From positions 155,001 through 219,000 of the forward strand of contig CAJHZI010000274.1 in NCBI GenBank assembly GCA_905160935.1: a stretch of 64,000 bases of DNA, in the 5' to 3' direction. Of the stretch, positions 1 through 12,345 are shown in pieces (within the stretch, counting starts at the first letter, position 1; each line of letters opens with the position of its first letter). The position numbers and the translations under genes were made by a program. The notes beneath the pieces were generated by a model. It was not told the DNA's origin. It ran no database searches and saw nothing but the letters and a program-made list of their open reading frames with translations. The stretch is from Enchytraeus crypticus. Taxonomy: Eukaryota > Annelida > Clitellata > Enchytraeida > Enchytraeidae.

Positions 1-2759
1 AGTTTTAGGTAACCTGACTGCTATTCCATATTTTAAGAATCGATTTGAAGGGAATATGGGGCAATATTTTTGTCTTGCGCTTTATAAATTAATTGTACAG
101 AAAATTTGCCGAAGTTTAATTAAGAGTCAGTGTCTATCAGTTTCAGCCTGCGTAGCTTCTTGAAGTCTATGGGCATAGTTTATAGGCATTGCATTTCATG
201 CGAATATAAGGTGACTAAAATATAATCTTAAATTTAATTGTGCACACTTAAATTGAATTCTGTACTCTTAGTAAGTGTTAGAAGCAAGCATCAGAAACAC
301 TGGCCAGCAGTCAGCAAACCATCCATGTATCATCAGCACCTATAATCCACTAAAGATATTCAGTCAATCTGACTTCAAATCAATCGATTCAAGACAAGGA
401 TCAGCTTACCTAGAATCGATTCAAGACAATCTTCTGCTTACAGCCCTGAAGTGCACGTAATCGTGTATTATTAATTGATGGATAAGTAATAATTAAGCAG
501 AATCTCGTATCTCTACGTCGACTAAGCGCTGTCTATGGACGACCTCTAGGGATGAGGCCATTGATCACCTCTGCAGTGCAGTTAACGGCTGAACGCTGCT
601 TATAATTTCTCCCGGGAACAATTTCAACACAATCGTACGGTATAGCAGTACTACTTCAGTTCACCAGGCAGATTCTATCCAGGATATTCTATTGAATGGA
701 TGGAAAATTTTAAATCCGCAAATCATTCTTAAAGCTTGGATACAGGCGTTTGATAGTATGAGCTGAAGTCCTATGTGAATGGCGTTTTCATAAATAATCC
801 TTCTACTGTTTATAACTGTAAAGAGCTAAAACATGAACTAAACTGAGGACTTAGAAATGTAGTAGCTGGCTTACTGATTGAGATTTCCACACACGCAGCG
901 GGCAGATTTGTTTCTTGCTGAAGATATGTGAATTTCAAACCAGCAGAACCTTTAGATTTCAAGTTTAGAGTAAGGTAAGATCAATATAGGGTCCCTGGTT
1001 TCACTTCTACAAGAAATGTTACGAAACAAGGGCAGATAGGGAACAATATGATGAATGGATACCTATAAAGTCTCTGAGCAATTATTCACCTTGTTTATCT
1101 TCAAAAGAACAGTAATTATGATGGACCTTCGTTTGAACGTCGATAAATTGAATTTCGTAATGGTCTAGATAGGTTTTAGTACGGTTAGTACTTTGCACTC
1201 GGGAAATTATGTCTGAAACATGATTCAGCGCATTATGCATTTCCATACCTAACAAATGTCTTGAAATTAGTACAAACTCTTACCATGAAAAATCAACCAT
1301 AACACTGGGAATGCTCCTCATCCTCTTTCGACATTGAAGGCAAGGACGTCAAAAGCCAGCCCGCTATTGAAGAGGCCGTTGGAGAACAGCCAGGTTTTAA
1401 ACGACGTTTCTGCCTCAGAATTGGGTGTTTAAATATTATGACTATTATTAATAATACTGTACCATATTAACCCCCTAACAAGGGGATTTATTTGTTAAAT
1501 CTCGCTCTCCATTCCGAAACGCCTTGTCGCTAAAAGTACCTCAGGCAGAAAACAAACCGCATCGTAAGGTTGCAGATGCATAAGCCCGTAGACTAGCGTT
1601 GCCACTGAAAATATTAGAGAATTTGTATTTGGCAATGCACGGCAACCGAATTTTAGCTATTAGCAGACTATACATATGCATTCCGTTTAATGTTTCTCAG
1701 AGTATATCACAAGCAAAAGTTTCTCTATACTTTACAACAATTACTGAAAATAAAACAAGCAATATACAATAGAATACCCATAATAACAAGTAGGCCTATC
1801 ATAAAACCAAACCACTACCATCATTAGTATAATTCATGTACATATATATATAAGCCTATATTAATGATGTGCCCAGGGAAGTTTTAGATTTAGCATTCTA
1901 TAACTAGTCCGCATTTATTTAAGAGGAACTCACATTAGAAACTAGAAGTTCTACAGTAGAATCAAATTACATTATAGTTGTAATTAAACTATATTTACCA
2001 ATTAGCTGATAACTTAGATGGGATTTATACCGTGCGGAATTTATTTTCTAGGCCTGGCATTCATTCTAAAATTTTGATTGGATATATTGCGAAATACATC
2101 GATCAGTAGCCTAAAGACGTTACTATATTATATTTAATGTTGAATACTATATTATTTAATGTGGAGACGAGACTAATCTCGCTAAACGTGACTTTAGAAT
2201 AAAGTAGATTGGAAAGAGGATTAATGATCTCTGCATAAAACCATAGTTACATAAAAAGTCTAGCTCCATAAGAGAGATGGCTCGAGGTAAACAGGATTAT
2301 TTGTTTATTTTTCTCGATAAATGGAACAGTAGCAATCAATCAGTCGGCAAATGCCCAGGAGCTTAGTATATTATTCTAAAACCCCAAGTGCATGCTTACA
2401 ATGCGGTTACTGTTGCAATTACAATTATTGTAATTATTTAGTTCCATATGCACCTCTATATTGACGCTTATCAATATTGCCCTTGATTAATTCTTCCTTG
2501 AACTGATGTTTACAACTGCAGTTTTAAAACGCTAAACAATTTTAACGCCTGTTACCAGATAACATAGAGACGGTCAGATTGGAATTCGAACTGGTGCATG
2601 GTGTTTGGCGATGCACTTCAGATTCTTACGCTTATGCCTGAATTCTGCTTTATACCGAGTATAAGTCTTTTCACTTTATATGCCAGATTTAATTTTTAGA
2701 TACTTTTCTAATACGCATGCACTGTTTGCCTATGACTTATTAATATCTTTGGACTAGGT
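1..2759. other. Gene-free AT-rich stretch
   Basis: I see no supportable gene here. The longest open frame (275-460, plus) is 61 codons, has no recognisable domain and lies in sequence with short internal repetition (for example AATCGATTCAAGAC occurs twice near 378 and 414). Exons of a gene lying mostly outside the window cannot be excluded. No clear promoter or polyadenylation signal tied to a gene was found. Confidence 0.4.
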
Positions 2760-2882
2760 TTTGATTCTAGAATTTGGAATTTGCACCGTCTTGGCTCTTC
2801 CGTTTGCTCACCGGTATGGATTTGTCTTAATAGTCCTCGATTTTGTCGTGGACGACTTCACTATAGGCCCCTAATTGTTGTC
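2760..2882 (+). mobile_element. Degenerate 3' tail of L2-type LINE
   Basis: The stretch matches, with many changes, the 3' untranslated tail that recurs across the window: GGAATTTGCACCGT, then TTTGCTC.CCGG, then a GATTTTGTC..GGACGAC segment and the end TAATTGTTGT. The full consensus is seen at 26535-26650 (reverse) and 28320-28450. No coding part is left. The divergence suggests an old copy. Confidence 0.6.
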
Positions 2883-3019
2883 ATATTATGTTATGGTTGT
2901 ACTTCTTGCTCGCTACCGAAAAGATTTCTTTTAATTTCCTTGCCCAATTATGCAGTTATTAGTTTATAAAGCAGCGTATATACAGAGACGTTATGCCTTA
3001 CTACATGACATTTTCAAAA

Positions 3020-3215
3020 CATAGGCCTATATGTTGTTGATAATAATTAGACTTTGATGATGTTGAACATGTATGGCATTTCCTAGAGCATAGGCCTAGG
3101 CCTATAAGATGTTGTTGGTAATAATTATAGTTTGATGATGTTGAACATTCACGACATTTCCTAAAATATGGGCCTATAAAATGTTATTGCTAATAATTAG
3201 TTTGATGATGTTGAA
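3020..3215. repeat. Tandem repeat, ~80-bp unit, about 2.5 copies
   Basis: Three successive units share TAGGCCTATA, GTTGTTG.TAATAATTA, TTTGATGATGTTGAAC and GGCATTTCCTA. They begin near 3024, 3100 and 3172; the last is incomplete. The unit carries the TAGGCCTA motif that is frequent elsewhere in the window. No coding potential is seen. Confidence 0.75.
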
Positions 3216-3760
3216 CTCTGAAAGTCTGAAACCATGTCTCGTAGTCATGTGCATGCCAGGAAGTAATTTTTTTGAAAAAAGTAGCGTGAATAGCTGCTAA
3301 AATTCTAAATTATTTATTAAAGAGTAATGCTTATTGCGCTCCAATAATATATTTCCCTCTCCGAGATATGCATGCATAATGATGCTAAGAAATACAGAAA
3401 ATGCCGTAACCATATTAATATGACATAGGGCCTGGCCTGCATGCGGAATTCTAACCAATTATCAGTTCCATCTCCCGAATGAAAGACGCAGCTCATCCCG
3501 ATGCCGGTGGAATGAAATCCTGCGGGTAAAGATGAGTTTGTTCAAATGATTTAGATGTAACAAAATTGGTTCTGGTCTTAAATTCAGAACTTCCTCCGTC
3601 TGTTGCATAATCTTTGTTTTTCTCCCTCCTTCAGTCTGCATATCTCTTACTTTTCTCTTTCTCCCAGTTACCGTATCTAGCTATATCGCAGTCCTTCACA
3701 CTAGCATTTCCTTTTTGTGTCTCTATTTCTTATGTTCTGTCCTTCGATCAATTCAGTTCA

Positions 3761-3761
<1 letters not shown>

Positions 3762-3823
<62 letters not shown>

Positions 3824-3840
3824 CATGTATATATATGTAT
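3762..3840. repeat. (TA)n microsatellite
   Basis: A run of TA dinucleotides flanked by ATACATGTACATGTATATATGTATAC-like interruptions. Open frames reading YIYIYI across it are artefacts of the repeat. Confidence 0.95.
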
Positions 3841-4203
3841 ACTGTGCTACCCATAACACATAAGATCAATTTCACTTAACCAATGCATTGTATCTGAATT
3901 TAACGTACGTTTTCATACCACAATGGATACTGTTATGGACGGTCCACCTAGGTTTCTAATCGATGTCATCCTGATGGTTAGTCGCACCCACAATGAGACC
4001 GGCACAAATCAGTTACGGTTGAGTCTGCGGTGGAAATTTTAACCGCGCCCCTAATTTGCCATGTTAAATCCAATACTAGTTTACTGCTTGCGTAAATGAT
4101 ACATTTCCTCACAAAAAAGTTTCGAAGTTTTTTAATACAATAATTATTGCATCTTTGGTCTAAGAAAATGATGCTATATGAGGAATATAGGCTATAGGCC
4201 TAT

Positions 4204-4402
4204 GATGAACATGCTACATGATGAACATGCTTCATGATGAACATGCTACATGATGAACATGCTACATGATGAATTGAACATGGTATATGATGAACATGCT
4301 ACAACATGAACATGCTACATCATGAACTTGTAACATGATGAACATGGTACATGATGAACATTCTATATGACGAACATGCTACATGATGAACATGCTACAA
4401 GG
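4204..4402. repeat. Short tandem repeat, ~16-bp unit GATGAACATGCTACAT
   Basis: About a dozen head-to-tail units of GATGAACATGCTACAT with point changes (for example GGTACAT, TTCTATAT, CTACAAC). It runs from just after a TAGGCCTATG to CTACAAGGTG. It is a minisatellite with no gene content. Confidence 0.9.
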
Positions 4403-4599
4403 TGAATAAATATTTTGAGTGAATGGGTTTGTGTGATTTCCAGTCGCTCTGATTTCATTCGACTCACTCGGCAGTTGATCAAATGACTCGTGAAATAGGA
4501 AAGTCACGCATGAGCTAGCTTCTGTAGACTCACTGAATCTACGTCTAGTGCAAAGGAATAGAAACCAGCTGTGGTATCAACTAATAATGTCTGGTAAAG

Positions 4600-4642
4600 C
4601 TAATGTTAACGTCAGTTTCCTCGCTCGAAAGCGATGACGTTA
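4600..4642. repeat. Imperfect hairpin beside a microsatellite
   Basis: TAACGTCA (4607-4614) pairs with TGACGTTA (4635-4642). An inner stem TCGCT/AGCGA closes on CGAA, with a bulge GTTTCC on the left side. The 17 bases at the left edge (4600-4616, CTAATGTTAACGTCAGT) are identical to the left edge of the perfect hairpin at 35868-35909, so the two may be related mobile or recombinogenic sequences. A (TATG)n/(TA)n tract starts directly to the right. Confidence 0.6.
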
Positions 4643-4647
4643 GACAG

Positions 4648-4738
4648 TATGTATGTATGTATGTATGTATGTATGTATGTATGTATGTATGTATGTATGT
4701 CTGTATGTGCATGTATGTATGTATGTATGTATGTATAT

Positions 4739-4791
<53 letters not shown>

Positions 4792-4840
4792 GATAGCATT
4801 TATACACACACGCACACACAAACACGCACACACATATATA

Positions 4841-4885
<45 letters not shown>
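4648..4885. repeat. Compound microsatellite (GTAT)n, (TA)n, (CA)n
   Basis: A GTAT-repeat block (about 4648-4733) is followed by (TA)n (about 4748-4790), a CACACACG-type block (4803-4833) and a second (TA)n. Every open frame of ~60-110 codons over it, on both strands, is a repeat artefact ([14 protein letters not shown]). Confidence 0.95.
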
Positions 4886-4889
<4 letters not shown>

Positions 4890-5254
4890 ATGTGTATGTA
4901 AATTCGACTCAAGAATTTCATCTCGATTCAGATAGAATTGTCCTTTGACAACACTAGAGGGCGATAATGAAGGATATGAAATAAATATAGCAAACATTCT
5001 TGTTGTTACGCACCTTAGTTGTTTCTGTTGTTACTGTTGCTTATGTTGAAGGTCATTCAATATAAAAGATTAAATCTAGTCAATCAGTATAAAAGGTTGA
5101 TTGCAATGTAAATTACCTAATATTTATATCAATCATCTAAAAGTTCACATTTAGTCAAGAGAAGATTTATAAACAGCTGTAAGGCCGCATATCCAATAGA
5201 TTCTGTCTACGTGCGATCCGAAACATGCCGCTTTTTACAGCGACTTTAAAAAAT

Positions 5255-5295
5255 CCTGCGCATTCTGTATGAGCTATGCATACAGAATATGCAGG
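5255..5295. repeat. Hairpin, 17-nt arms, 7-nt loop
   Basis: CCTGCGCATTCTGTATG (5255-5271) pairs with CATACAGAATATGCAGG (5279-5295) with two mismatches; the loop is AGCTATG. Nearby GC-richer words (CTACGTGCGATCCG, TACGTAGCGACT) suggest it is the core of a short inverted-repeat element, but I could not fix its ends. Confidence 0.6.
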
Positions 5296-5635
5296 AGAAT
5301 AAGCTGTCTGTATGTACGTAGCGACTAAATGAGCATGTAGAGTTCAACATGGAAGATTTATGAAAATTATAATACTGCATAAAATAGTTTAATTAATATT
5401 GCATAATCTCAGACAATTTGAGCTTTTAACCACTTGGTGTTCTTACATGTCGATTGTATACATTAGAAGTCCAAGTCATTATAGTGGATATTATCTTAAA
5501 CTTATGAGATACATCATCGTCAGCTCTGCAGATCCAATGTCAGAAAGGACATTCGGTTGGTGAGCGCTTAGGCTACAGAAATTGTTACACATTTCTTAAA
5601 ATCCCGGCTTTATCTAAACTGGGATTCAACGAAAG

Positions 5636-5718
5636 AAAAAGTAGAAGAAAAAGAAGAAAAGAAGAAGAAGATGATGATGCTACTGCTGCTGCTGCTGATG
5701 ATGATGATGATGAGATAC
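5636..5718. repeat. Triplet-rich low-complexity tract
   Basis: Successive GAA, GAT, GCT and GAT triplet runs (AAGAAGAAGATGATGATG, then CTGCTGCTGCTGATGATG). Not in an open frame that can be tied to a gene. Confidence 0.85.
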
Positions 5719-5927
5719 ATCAGCCTTTCATGATCTCCTTAAGTTAAAGTCCTGGATTTGAATCCCCGATCCTTCCCCGGTGATGCAGTTTTATTTTGGC
5801 GATCCCACGATATAATGGCTCTGGATTCTGGGCTCTTTGAGGTTCCGCTCTGGGTTGACATAAAAACAAGAAGAGAGTAGACGTAAACGAGGATAGTTAC
5901 TTTATATACAATTTCTGTGTTATGTCT

Positions 5928-6662
5928 CTAAAGCTGGGCAGGACCTTGTAAAACAATTGTTCGCGCTGTGCTCGCATTCTTTCTTAGTTTATGATTTTCA
6001 TCTGCTCTGCGCCTTACGATATTATGTAATGTATTGTACTTATTTATAGGGATGCTATACCGAAAGTTAGATTCTGCTAGTTCATCTAAATCTTCTTTAA
6101 GCTCGCTACTTAGTTTCTGCTGCTGTAGCATCTCTTGTCCTTGACCTTGAGTCTGATTATGGTGTTGACCGTGACCCGAAGAGGTGAAGTATTTCAGTAG
6201 ACCCGTTGAAGTTGTCGCTTTGCCATCGCTCCAGGCCACAGTGGTGTTCTTGAGATGACCCTGAGGTAGAAGACGACACTTGTAGCTCGAGTTGTTACTT
6301 CTCATGACTATCTTACTATTGCAGTCAATGCCAAGTTTTCTGTCATGACTGTCATTTTTATTGTCATTGCAACTTAATCTATCGTTGCTCGCGCCACTTT
6401 TAGTGTAGACGAGTTTAGCATCACTGATTGATGAAGAAATGGGCGTAAACTCGTTACTGTTGATATTAACGCTTTTGTCTGCACCACAACCAGGCCTGGT
6501 TCTATTAGCGTGACTGTCATTCGTTGGTTTTCTAGTTGATCGAACACCGACATCTCTTGCCTTCACAAAAAGATCAGTTTGAGGCTGCATCTGGTCATCT
6601 CTCTCTTCTTCATCGTCGCTGCTGTTGCTCTCAGGCGAGGCGATCTTTGTGAGCTGAGACAT
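5928..6662 (-). CDS. Hypothetical protein, 244 aa, polar/serine-asparagine-rich
   Basis: A 244-codon open frame, long for DNA this AT-rich, starting at ATG 6660-6662. The same frame has a TAA about 40 bp upstream. The bases just before the ATG (CAATTCTCTCAAG) also look like a splice acceptor, so this could be a terminal exon instead of a whole gene. The N-terminus has an acidic run (SSDDEEERDD, residues ~14-23), the middle is Asn/Ser/Lys-rich, and residues ~165-180 are Gln/Gly/His-rich. The C-terminal ~70 residues (SELKEDLDELAESNF onward) look like a short helical region and are the most gene-like part. There is no signal peptide, membrane segment or known motif. I do not recognise the family and assign no function. 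No neighbouring gene helps. Confidence 0.45.
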   Translation of the reverse strand: MSQLTKIASPESNSSDDEEERDDQMQPQTDLFVKARDVGVRSTRKPTNDSHANRTRPGCGADKSVNINSNEFTPISSSISDAKLVYTKSGASNDRLSCNDNKNDSHDRKLGIDCNSKIVMRSNNSSYKCRLLPQGHLKNTTVAWSDGKATTSTGLLKYFTSSGHGQHHNQTQGQGQEMLQQQKLSSELKEDLDELAESNFRYSIPINKYNTLHNIVRRRADENHKLRKNASTARTIVLQGPAQL

Positions 6663-8334
6663 CTTGAGAGAATTGACAGGGACGCGAGATTTTATTTAAA
6701 TAATTGTATCTGTGGTTTTTATAATACGATCGGTAAATTATAAATATTACCGATTTAAACTTAAATGACTAAAATTAGTATTATTAGTATTAACATTGTT
6801 CACGGTAGAACACGAAACCTGAAAAATAATAAAAGGTTAGAGCCCCATACATAAACACTACTATGATCTTTAAAATAACATTGAATAAAAATATACTGTA
6901 TAAAGAAACAATCAACGTTGTATAAACCTACTAAATTGATGAGTATATATAACCGTAAAGATATAGTCACACTGTAAATTGGGTCAAACAATAATTACTA
7001 CTTCAATTTTATATTTATAATATTTAATTTTAATATACAATTACACTGAGTTAAAATGATACGTTTATTATTAAAAGTGAATAATTTCATTAAAGACTAG
7101 AATTAATTAATGTTCTTAAGCTTAGCTATATGTAGCCTACATCTCTCAAATCCGATTGACGTATATGCAGCCTATCATAATAACACTCTTAAGGGACGTA
7201 GGCTACAGCTATGTAATTAACTACATTAATATATGTACATACTGTATATATAGCCTACCGAATATATAAGGATAAATCATAGCAGTGTAATTTTTATTTT
7301 CGTCTCCAAACGTGTTTTCCAGTTAAGGAAATTCAGTAAAGAATCGAACAAACCACAAGTTTAGAGTTATAATTATAAATATTAAGTGATTAATCAATGA
7401 TAAATTAAAGTCACACACTTAGTTCTGTCACTGGGTAGGTAGTCATTAATGATCATACTTGTTGCAATTAACACTTCGCTATTTTATTCCATCAAACAGA
7501 ACAACTGATAAATATATGTTATAAGTAAAGATATGGAATATATGCAAGTTACTTCTTTATTCTAAGGTTATCAGTTACTCAGTTATGCATTATTTAAATA
7601 AAGTAGAAACTTCAGCGATCAGAAGTTTGCAATATTTCAAAATACTAATGAAAAATATCACAACATTAGCAAAAAATCTATACGTTGTAGAGCATTGTAA
7701 CATATTTGCTCTATTTACTGCTCGAATTAGTCTGTTACTTCTGTTTAGATTTTTCTACACTTTATTACTTCCACTAATTTTACGGCATCAACAGTCGTCT
7801 AGTTGATTTCAGCACTAGTTATTGTCTACAGTGTACTAGAGAGAAAACAATGCCAGACCAATCGATAGCAGAATTTCAATTATACAACATATTGCTCTGC
7901 AGTATCAGTCATCCCATGCACCGTAACGTTGCAACTTTATAGCAAGACTGCGCACAATGAAATCAATTGGACAGTTTGACCTAATCAGCACAAATAGTGA
8001 GCCACTGGGCTTCCTATTTTAGATTCTACTGTCTAATCCACCCTTAACCAGTTCCAGGAAAATATCACTGCTTTTCTTTGGTTAAAATATTTGTGGTTAG
8101 AAGAGTATTAGATAGCAGGTTCAAGATAGAAGTCTATCCATATTTAAAGTATAGGCCTGCTTAAATATGTTCACTGTTTTTGATCGCTGCCATCATGGAT
8201 GGCGACTTAAATCTGTTTGGATTCCATCCTAGAATAGTCACCCAGAGTGCTTCCAGAACAGCGAATTTTAAGCTAGGATTAATTGCGAGGTTTAATATTA
8301 AAATTTTTACACTAGTTTATATATTTGTACTTAG
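6663..8334. other. Gene-free AT-rich stretch
   Basis: Nothing assignable. The 73-codon plus frame at 7585-7806 is hydrophobic but has no start context, splice sites or family resemblance. The plus frame starting near 8180 runs into the LINE fragment that follows. Confidence 0.4.
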
Positions 8335-8545
8335 CGTAAGATGGACACATTCTAAGGAGAAAAATTAACTAAAAGAAGACATAGAAGGTTGTAATGACAG
8401 GAAAGAGAAGCAGATGCAGACCGAGATAAGAATGTTACATGATTTAAAGATCCACTAATATGTGGACATGAAGAGGAAATGAGAAAACAGAGAAGAGTGG
8501 ATGCGTTTTAGGCCATGGACCTGCCAGTAGGCAGTGTAAGATACA
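8335..8545 (+). mobile_element. LINE 3' coding fragment (same family as 57650-59930)
   Basis: Translation of the plus strand gives RWTHSKEKN, LKEDIEG, a RM.HDLKIH stretch and YVDMKRK. These correspond in order to [31 protein letters not shown] and YVEIKRKAE at the C-terminus of the long LINE copy at 57650-59930. The copy then reaches the family's end sequence (ATGGACCTGCCAGTAGGCAG). It is decayed, short and 5' truncated. Confidence 0.65.
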
Positions 8546-11500
8546 GAGGGTAAGAAGATTAGGAATTAGATATGCAAAGCGCACAAGAGCAATTAGGCCT
8601 ATATATGCGTTATAGGATCCTCTGAAAATTGACTAATAGACGTTATTCGTGTCGACAAGGTTACTCAAAATATATGTTACACAATTTATTAAAAATTTCA
8701 CCGATTTATTAAAAATTTCACCGTTTTAATACTATTAGCTTAATTAATTTTCAAAATTGAAGATAAAATACATTTAATCTTTAAGATCGAAACATAACAA
8801 TCAATGAAAAGTATGATTTTTTGATGCGCTGATTAATCAATGTACAGGTATTAAACTTTCATAATTATTTATGGCTAAGACTATGCACAATATTTCTAAA
8901 CAGTTTCTAGATAATAAGGAAAAGTTAAAGAATCTGAAATTAAATTACGTAAAATGGTGCGTTTCAGATTCAGTTTTGCTCGCTGCGAGCTCCATTATCC
9001 GCATTGTAGCATCAGATAAACAGACTGAAGCAGCTGATGCGGACTGAAGCCATGATAGTTTGCGAGGTTTTTACATGTCTTGAGCGGCTGTTCCTTCGCC
9101 ATGTCAGTAAGATTTAGGTGGCTATAAGCCAGGGTTAGATTTTTTAAAAGGTGGTTGTTAGGGAGTCGAAGGTTTGCCTGGGGTCATAGTGGCTTTGCCA
9201 TAGGGGGTGTTAAAATTGGGGAGATTAAAGCTTTAGTCAGGGGTCACTCATCTGCCAAGGGGATCGAACCCCCTGATCCCCTTAAAAATCCAATCCTGCA
9301 GTATAAGCCTAAAATAATATTTACGGATCTAATTAAAGGAATACTTTTGACAGTTCGTATGGCCTTTCCTTACTGGCATCGTTGCTTACATACATAAAAC
9401 ATGTCGCTAGCGAGTAGGTTTATCGATAATTTATTTGGGTGCCGGTATAGGGGTGTAATTCCAAAGAAGCGAAGAGGTTATTCCAATTTCAATTTGCCCG
9501 AATTGTTCAAATGACGCACAGCATTGCTCCGTTCAGTGGATGTTTACATCCTTGCTCAAAGTAGAGTTAGTAACATATAACACCAGGTGGCTCGGTTGGC
9601 TTTTAGATATTTTGCTCGGGGCAACTGAAATTTTTCTAATATAAGTTCTCAAAAAGGTCACTGAAATTTTCCACCTGTACAATTTTGTTACAATTTTTCC
9701 TATTTTTCTCACAGAAACAAAATGACGACCATTCCATACGTGCTTATGATTTTATTGGCATTTGGTTGGGGCAAATAAATGGAATTTAATAAGTAATTCG
9801 CAAATCGCGATTCACTAGGGGATCATATTCTTATACCCCCCGCCCGTCTCAGTTAACATATTAAAAGAGGCTATGGTGGCGCGAATGCAATCTTAGGCAT
9901 TCTTAGTTGTGATCCGCTAAGACTGTTTACCAGTCAGAACTCTTACTTTCATATCGAGATTTTATAAATGATAAACACATTCAACAGTCTACAAACTTTC
10001 ATGCCATCAATCTACTACAACCTATAACTTATCACTTACAAGTTCCATTAATTGATTTTTAACATTTCCCTTTTTATAGACTTTCTTCTGTTGCACTGCT
10101 TATCAGTATGCTTATCAGTAATAATGCATGATCTATGGCTTGCTATGTTTGAATTAGGCTAATGATTAAAAATATATACCTAAATATATCTGAAAATAAG
10201 ATTTTGTAATAAAATAGGATAGCTAGAATTAAATAGAAATATTAAAACACATATTCAAAAGAAGACAAACACAGCCCTGATTCTTCATCAACAACACTAG
10301 GCTAGCAAATTCTTTATTGACATCCAATTGTAGTATAAAATACAAGTATATTCTTCTATACACAGAGATAGAAGTATCACTAAAGCTAATTTATTAGTAC
10401 TACTCTTTAGTGAATTTGCAAGAATTACAACTTTATAGCTATTACATGAAGAGAATTCTGATATCTATTGAAATTATTTAGAGAGCAATTTCAGGTTGGA
10501 AGGCTTCACAACAAAAAAAAACCTATAATGTATAAAACATAAGATCCAGTACAATATGGTATGTATAGTCAGCAAAATGAAGAGCTTTTATTGCAAAATC
10601 GAATATTTTTACATGAAACATCAAGAGCATGATTGTTGTTAAAATTCACACTTAAGAGCAACAGACAATGCAACGACCATTCGAATACACTAGTAATGCA
10701 GCACAATGTTATGTAGGGCCTAAATCCTACATTTTATGTAAACACTACAGCGTAAGTGAGAAATGTAGCAGAAGAGAATACTGTAAAACATCTAAGTACT
10801 CTAGTAAATGTAAGTAATATGGCATAGGCGAGAAATGAAGAAATGCACAATATCTTTTATTTATGATAGCACATAAGATCAAATCTAAAAAGTCTAAAGC
10901 AATAAGTCAAGTAGCGATTAAATTGGCAAAATAAATGTTCAGAAAGTTTGAAACAGTCATAAAACACTATTTAAGAAATGCCTACTACAATATTTGATCT
11001 GCAAAAAATAGTTGATTATTTCTTGACAACATTAAAAACTGAAAAGCAGATGAAAGATTGAAAGGCTTACAGTGGAATAAATACATAGTTTTTTATGACT
11101 CAAAAAGAATGAAAATTATAGTATACAATCAATTCTGTTTAAACATCTAAATTGCTATATCCCATTCCGTAAATATTGTTATATACATCAACAAGGAATA
11201 AAATGCTAAAAATACTAACATGTAAAGTAGGCCTACATCTAAACACAAATATTAAATCATTTAATATATTATACAAAATTTAGAGTACACAAATTACAAT
11301 CTTACATGATACATCTTACATGATACAAAGATAATTTATAACATCCATTAGAATCAAATAGCACATATAGTATACAAAAACTCAACAAAAGTATCAGCTT
11401 AAAACACACTAAGAGGGTGTAACTAGGCCTATATAATAAACGTTATATTAATTACGAAATATTTTGAGGTTAATATAAACGTTTTGTTACAGAAATATAC

Positions 11501-12241
11501 ACTCAATTAAACAAAATAAAACGCCGTTCCTTTGAGAATAATTCAATAATTTTAAAAATAAAAACAGTTTGAACTAAAATACAAATAACAAACACTAAAA
11601 TATCAAAAATTAGGACTAAGTATCTCTTAAAATATAGTAATCGTTAGTAAATAGAATTTCGAAAGATCAATTAACAAACATAAATTTTACACAACAAAAA
11701 CTTAACAGAACAAGTTACAGAATGTAATCGAGGAGTATACTACAATCAAATCATATATTCAAACACGAATAACTAAGCATTATAATTTACAAGACTAGAT
11801 TAAGATTAAAATCAAATAAAAATCTGGAGAGCTAGATTTCTGAAGACTGAAGCAACGCAAGGACTTTTAAACATTGCTACATAGTAGCTATAACAATCTT
11901 TTTACTTTAAATAAGTGCATTATATCCTTATTCCAATGCTGACATAATAATTTTATGAATAACTCAGTGTTCTCAGTGTTTTATATAAAATTTTAATGCA
12001 CAATCATTATCTATTTAACAAATCTATAAAAGCTTGCATTTGATCAAGATCCACAACCAGAAACAAAACCCGTTCAGAACTTATTTCTTCGTTTTGAGTA
12101 GTCTTACTCTCAATTACAGTCGAAGGGTACTGCATAGATCACAACGAATCCTATAACTTAGGGCCTTATAAAGACAGCCATTATAGAAAACCAAGCAAAT
12201 AATTATCATTGTGAGTTAATTATGTCGTCGTTTACAGTAAA

Positions 12242-12345
12242 TGTCATCATCATCATCGTCGTCATCTTCCATTGAATCCCAGTTCAACTAGGGTCGGAAC
12301 ACGAATAGACCTTCTCCAATCCTTTCTGTCACACACCAATTCGGT
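12242..12345. repeat. Dispersed repeat (CATCATCATC...CCCAGTTCAACTAGGGTCG)
   Basis: TCATCATCATC, then TTCC.TTGAATCCCAGTTCA, then ACTAGGGTCGG and CGAATAGACCTTCTCC. The same order recurs near 41258, 48200 and 48390, so this is an interspersed repeat of unknown class. Confidence 0.6.

Noticed and set aside
4603-4997. Overlapping open frames of 65-110 codons on both strands
   Set aside because: All are translations of (GTAT)n, (TA)n and (CA)n repeats ([12 protein letters not shown]). No start context or family.
8180-8368. Plus frame MIAAIMDGDLNLFGF...
   Set aside because: Its end reads into a decayed LINE C-terminus. The first 30 codons match nothing I recognise and have no separate support.
9155-9397. 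80-codon plus frame with a GC-richer sequence, and a tRNA-like B-box on the minus strand at ~9255-9285
   Set aside because: No family resemblance. The GGTTCGATCCC word has no A-box or acceptor stem at the right distance, so it is not called a tRNA gene.
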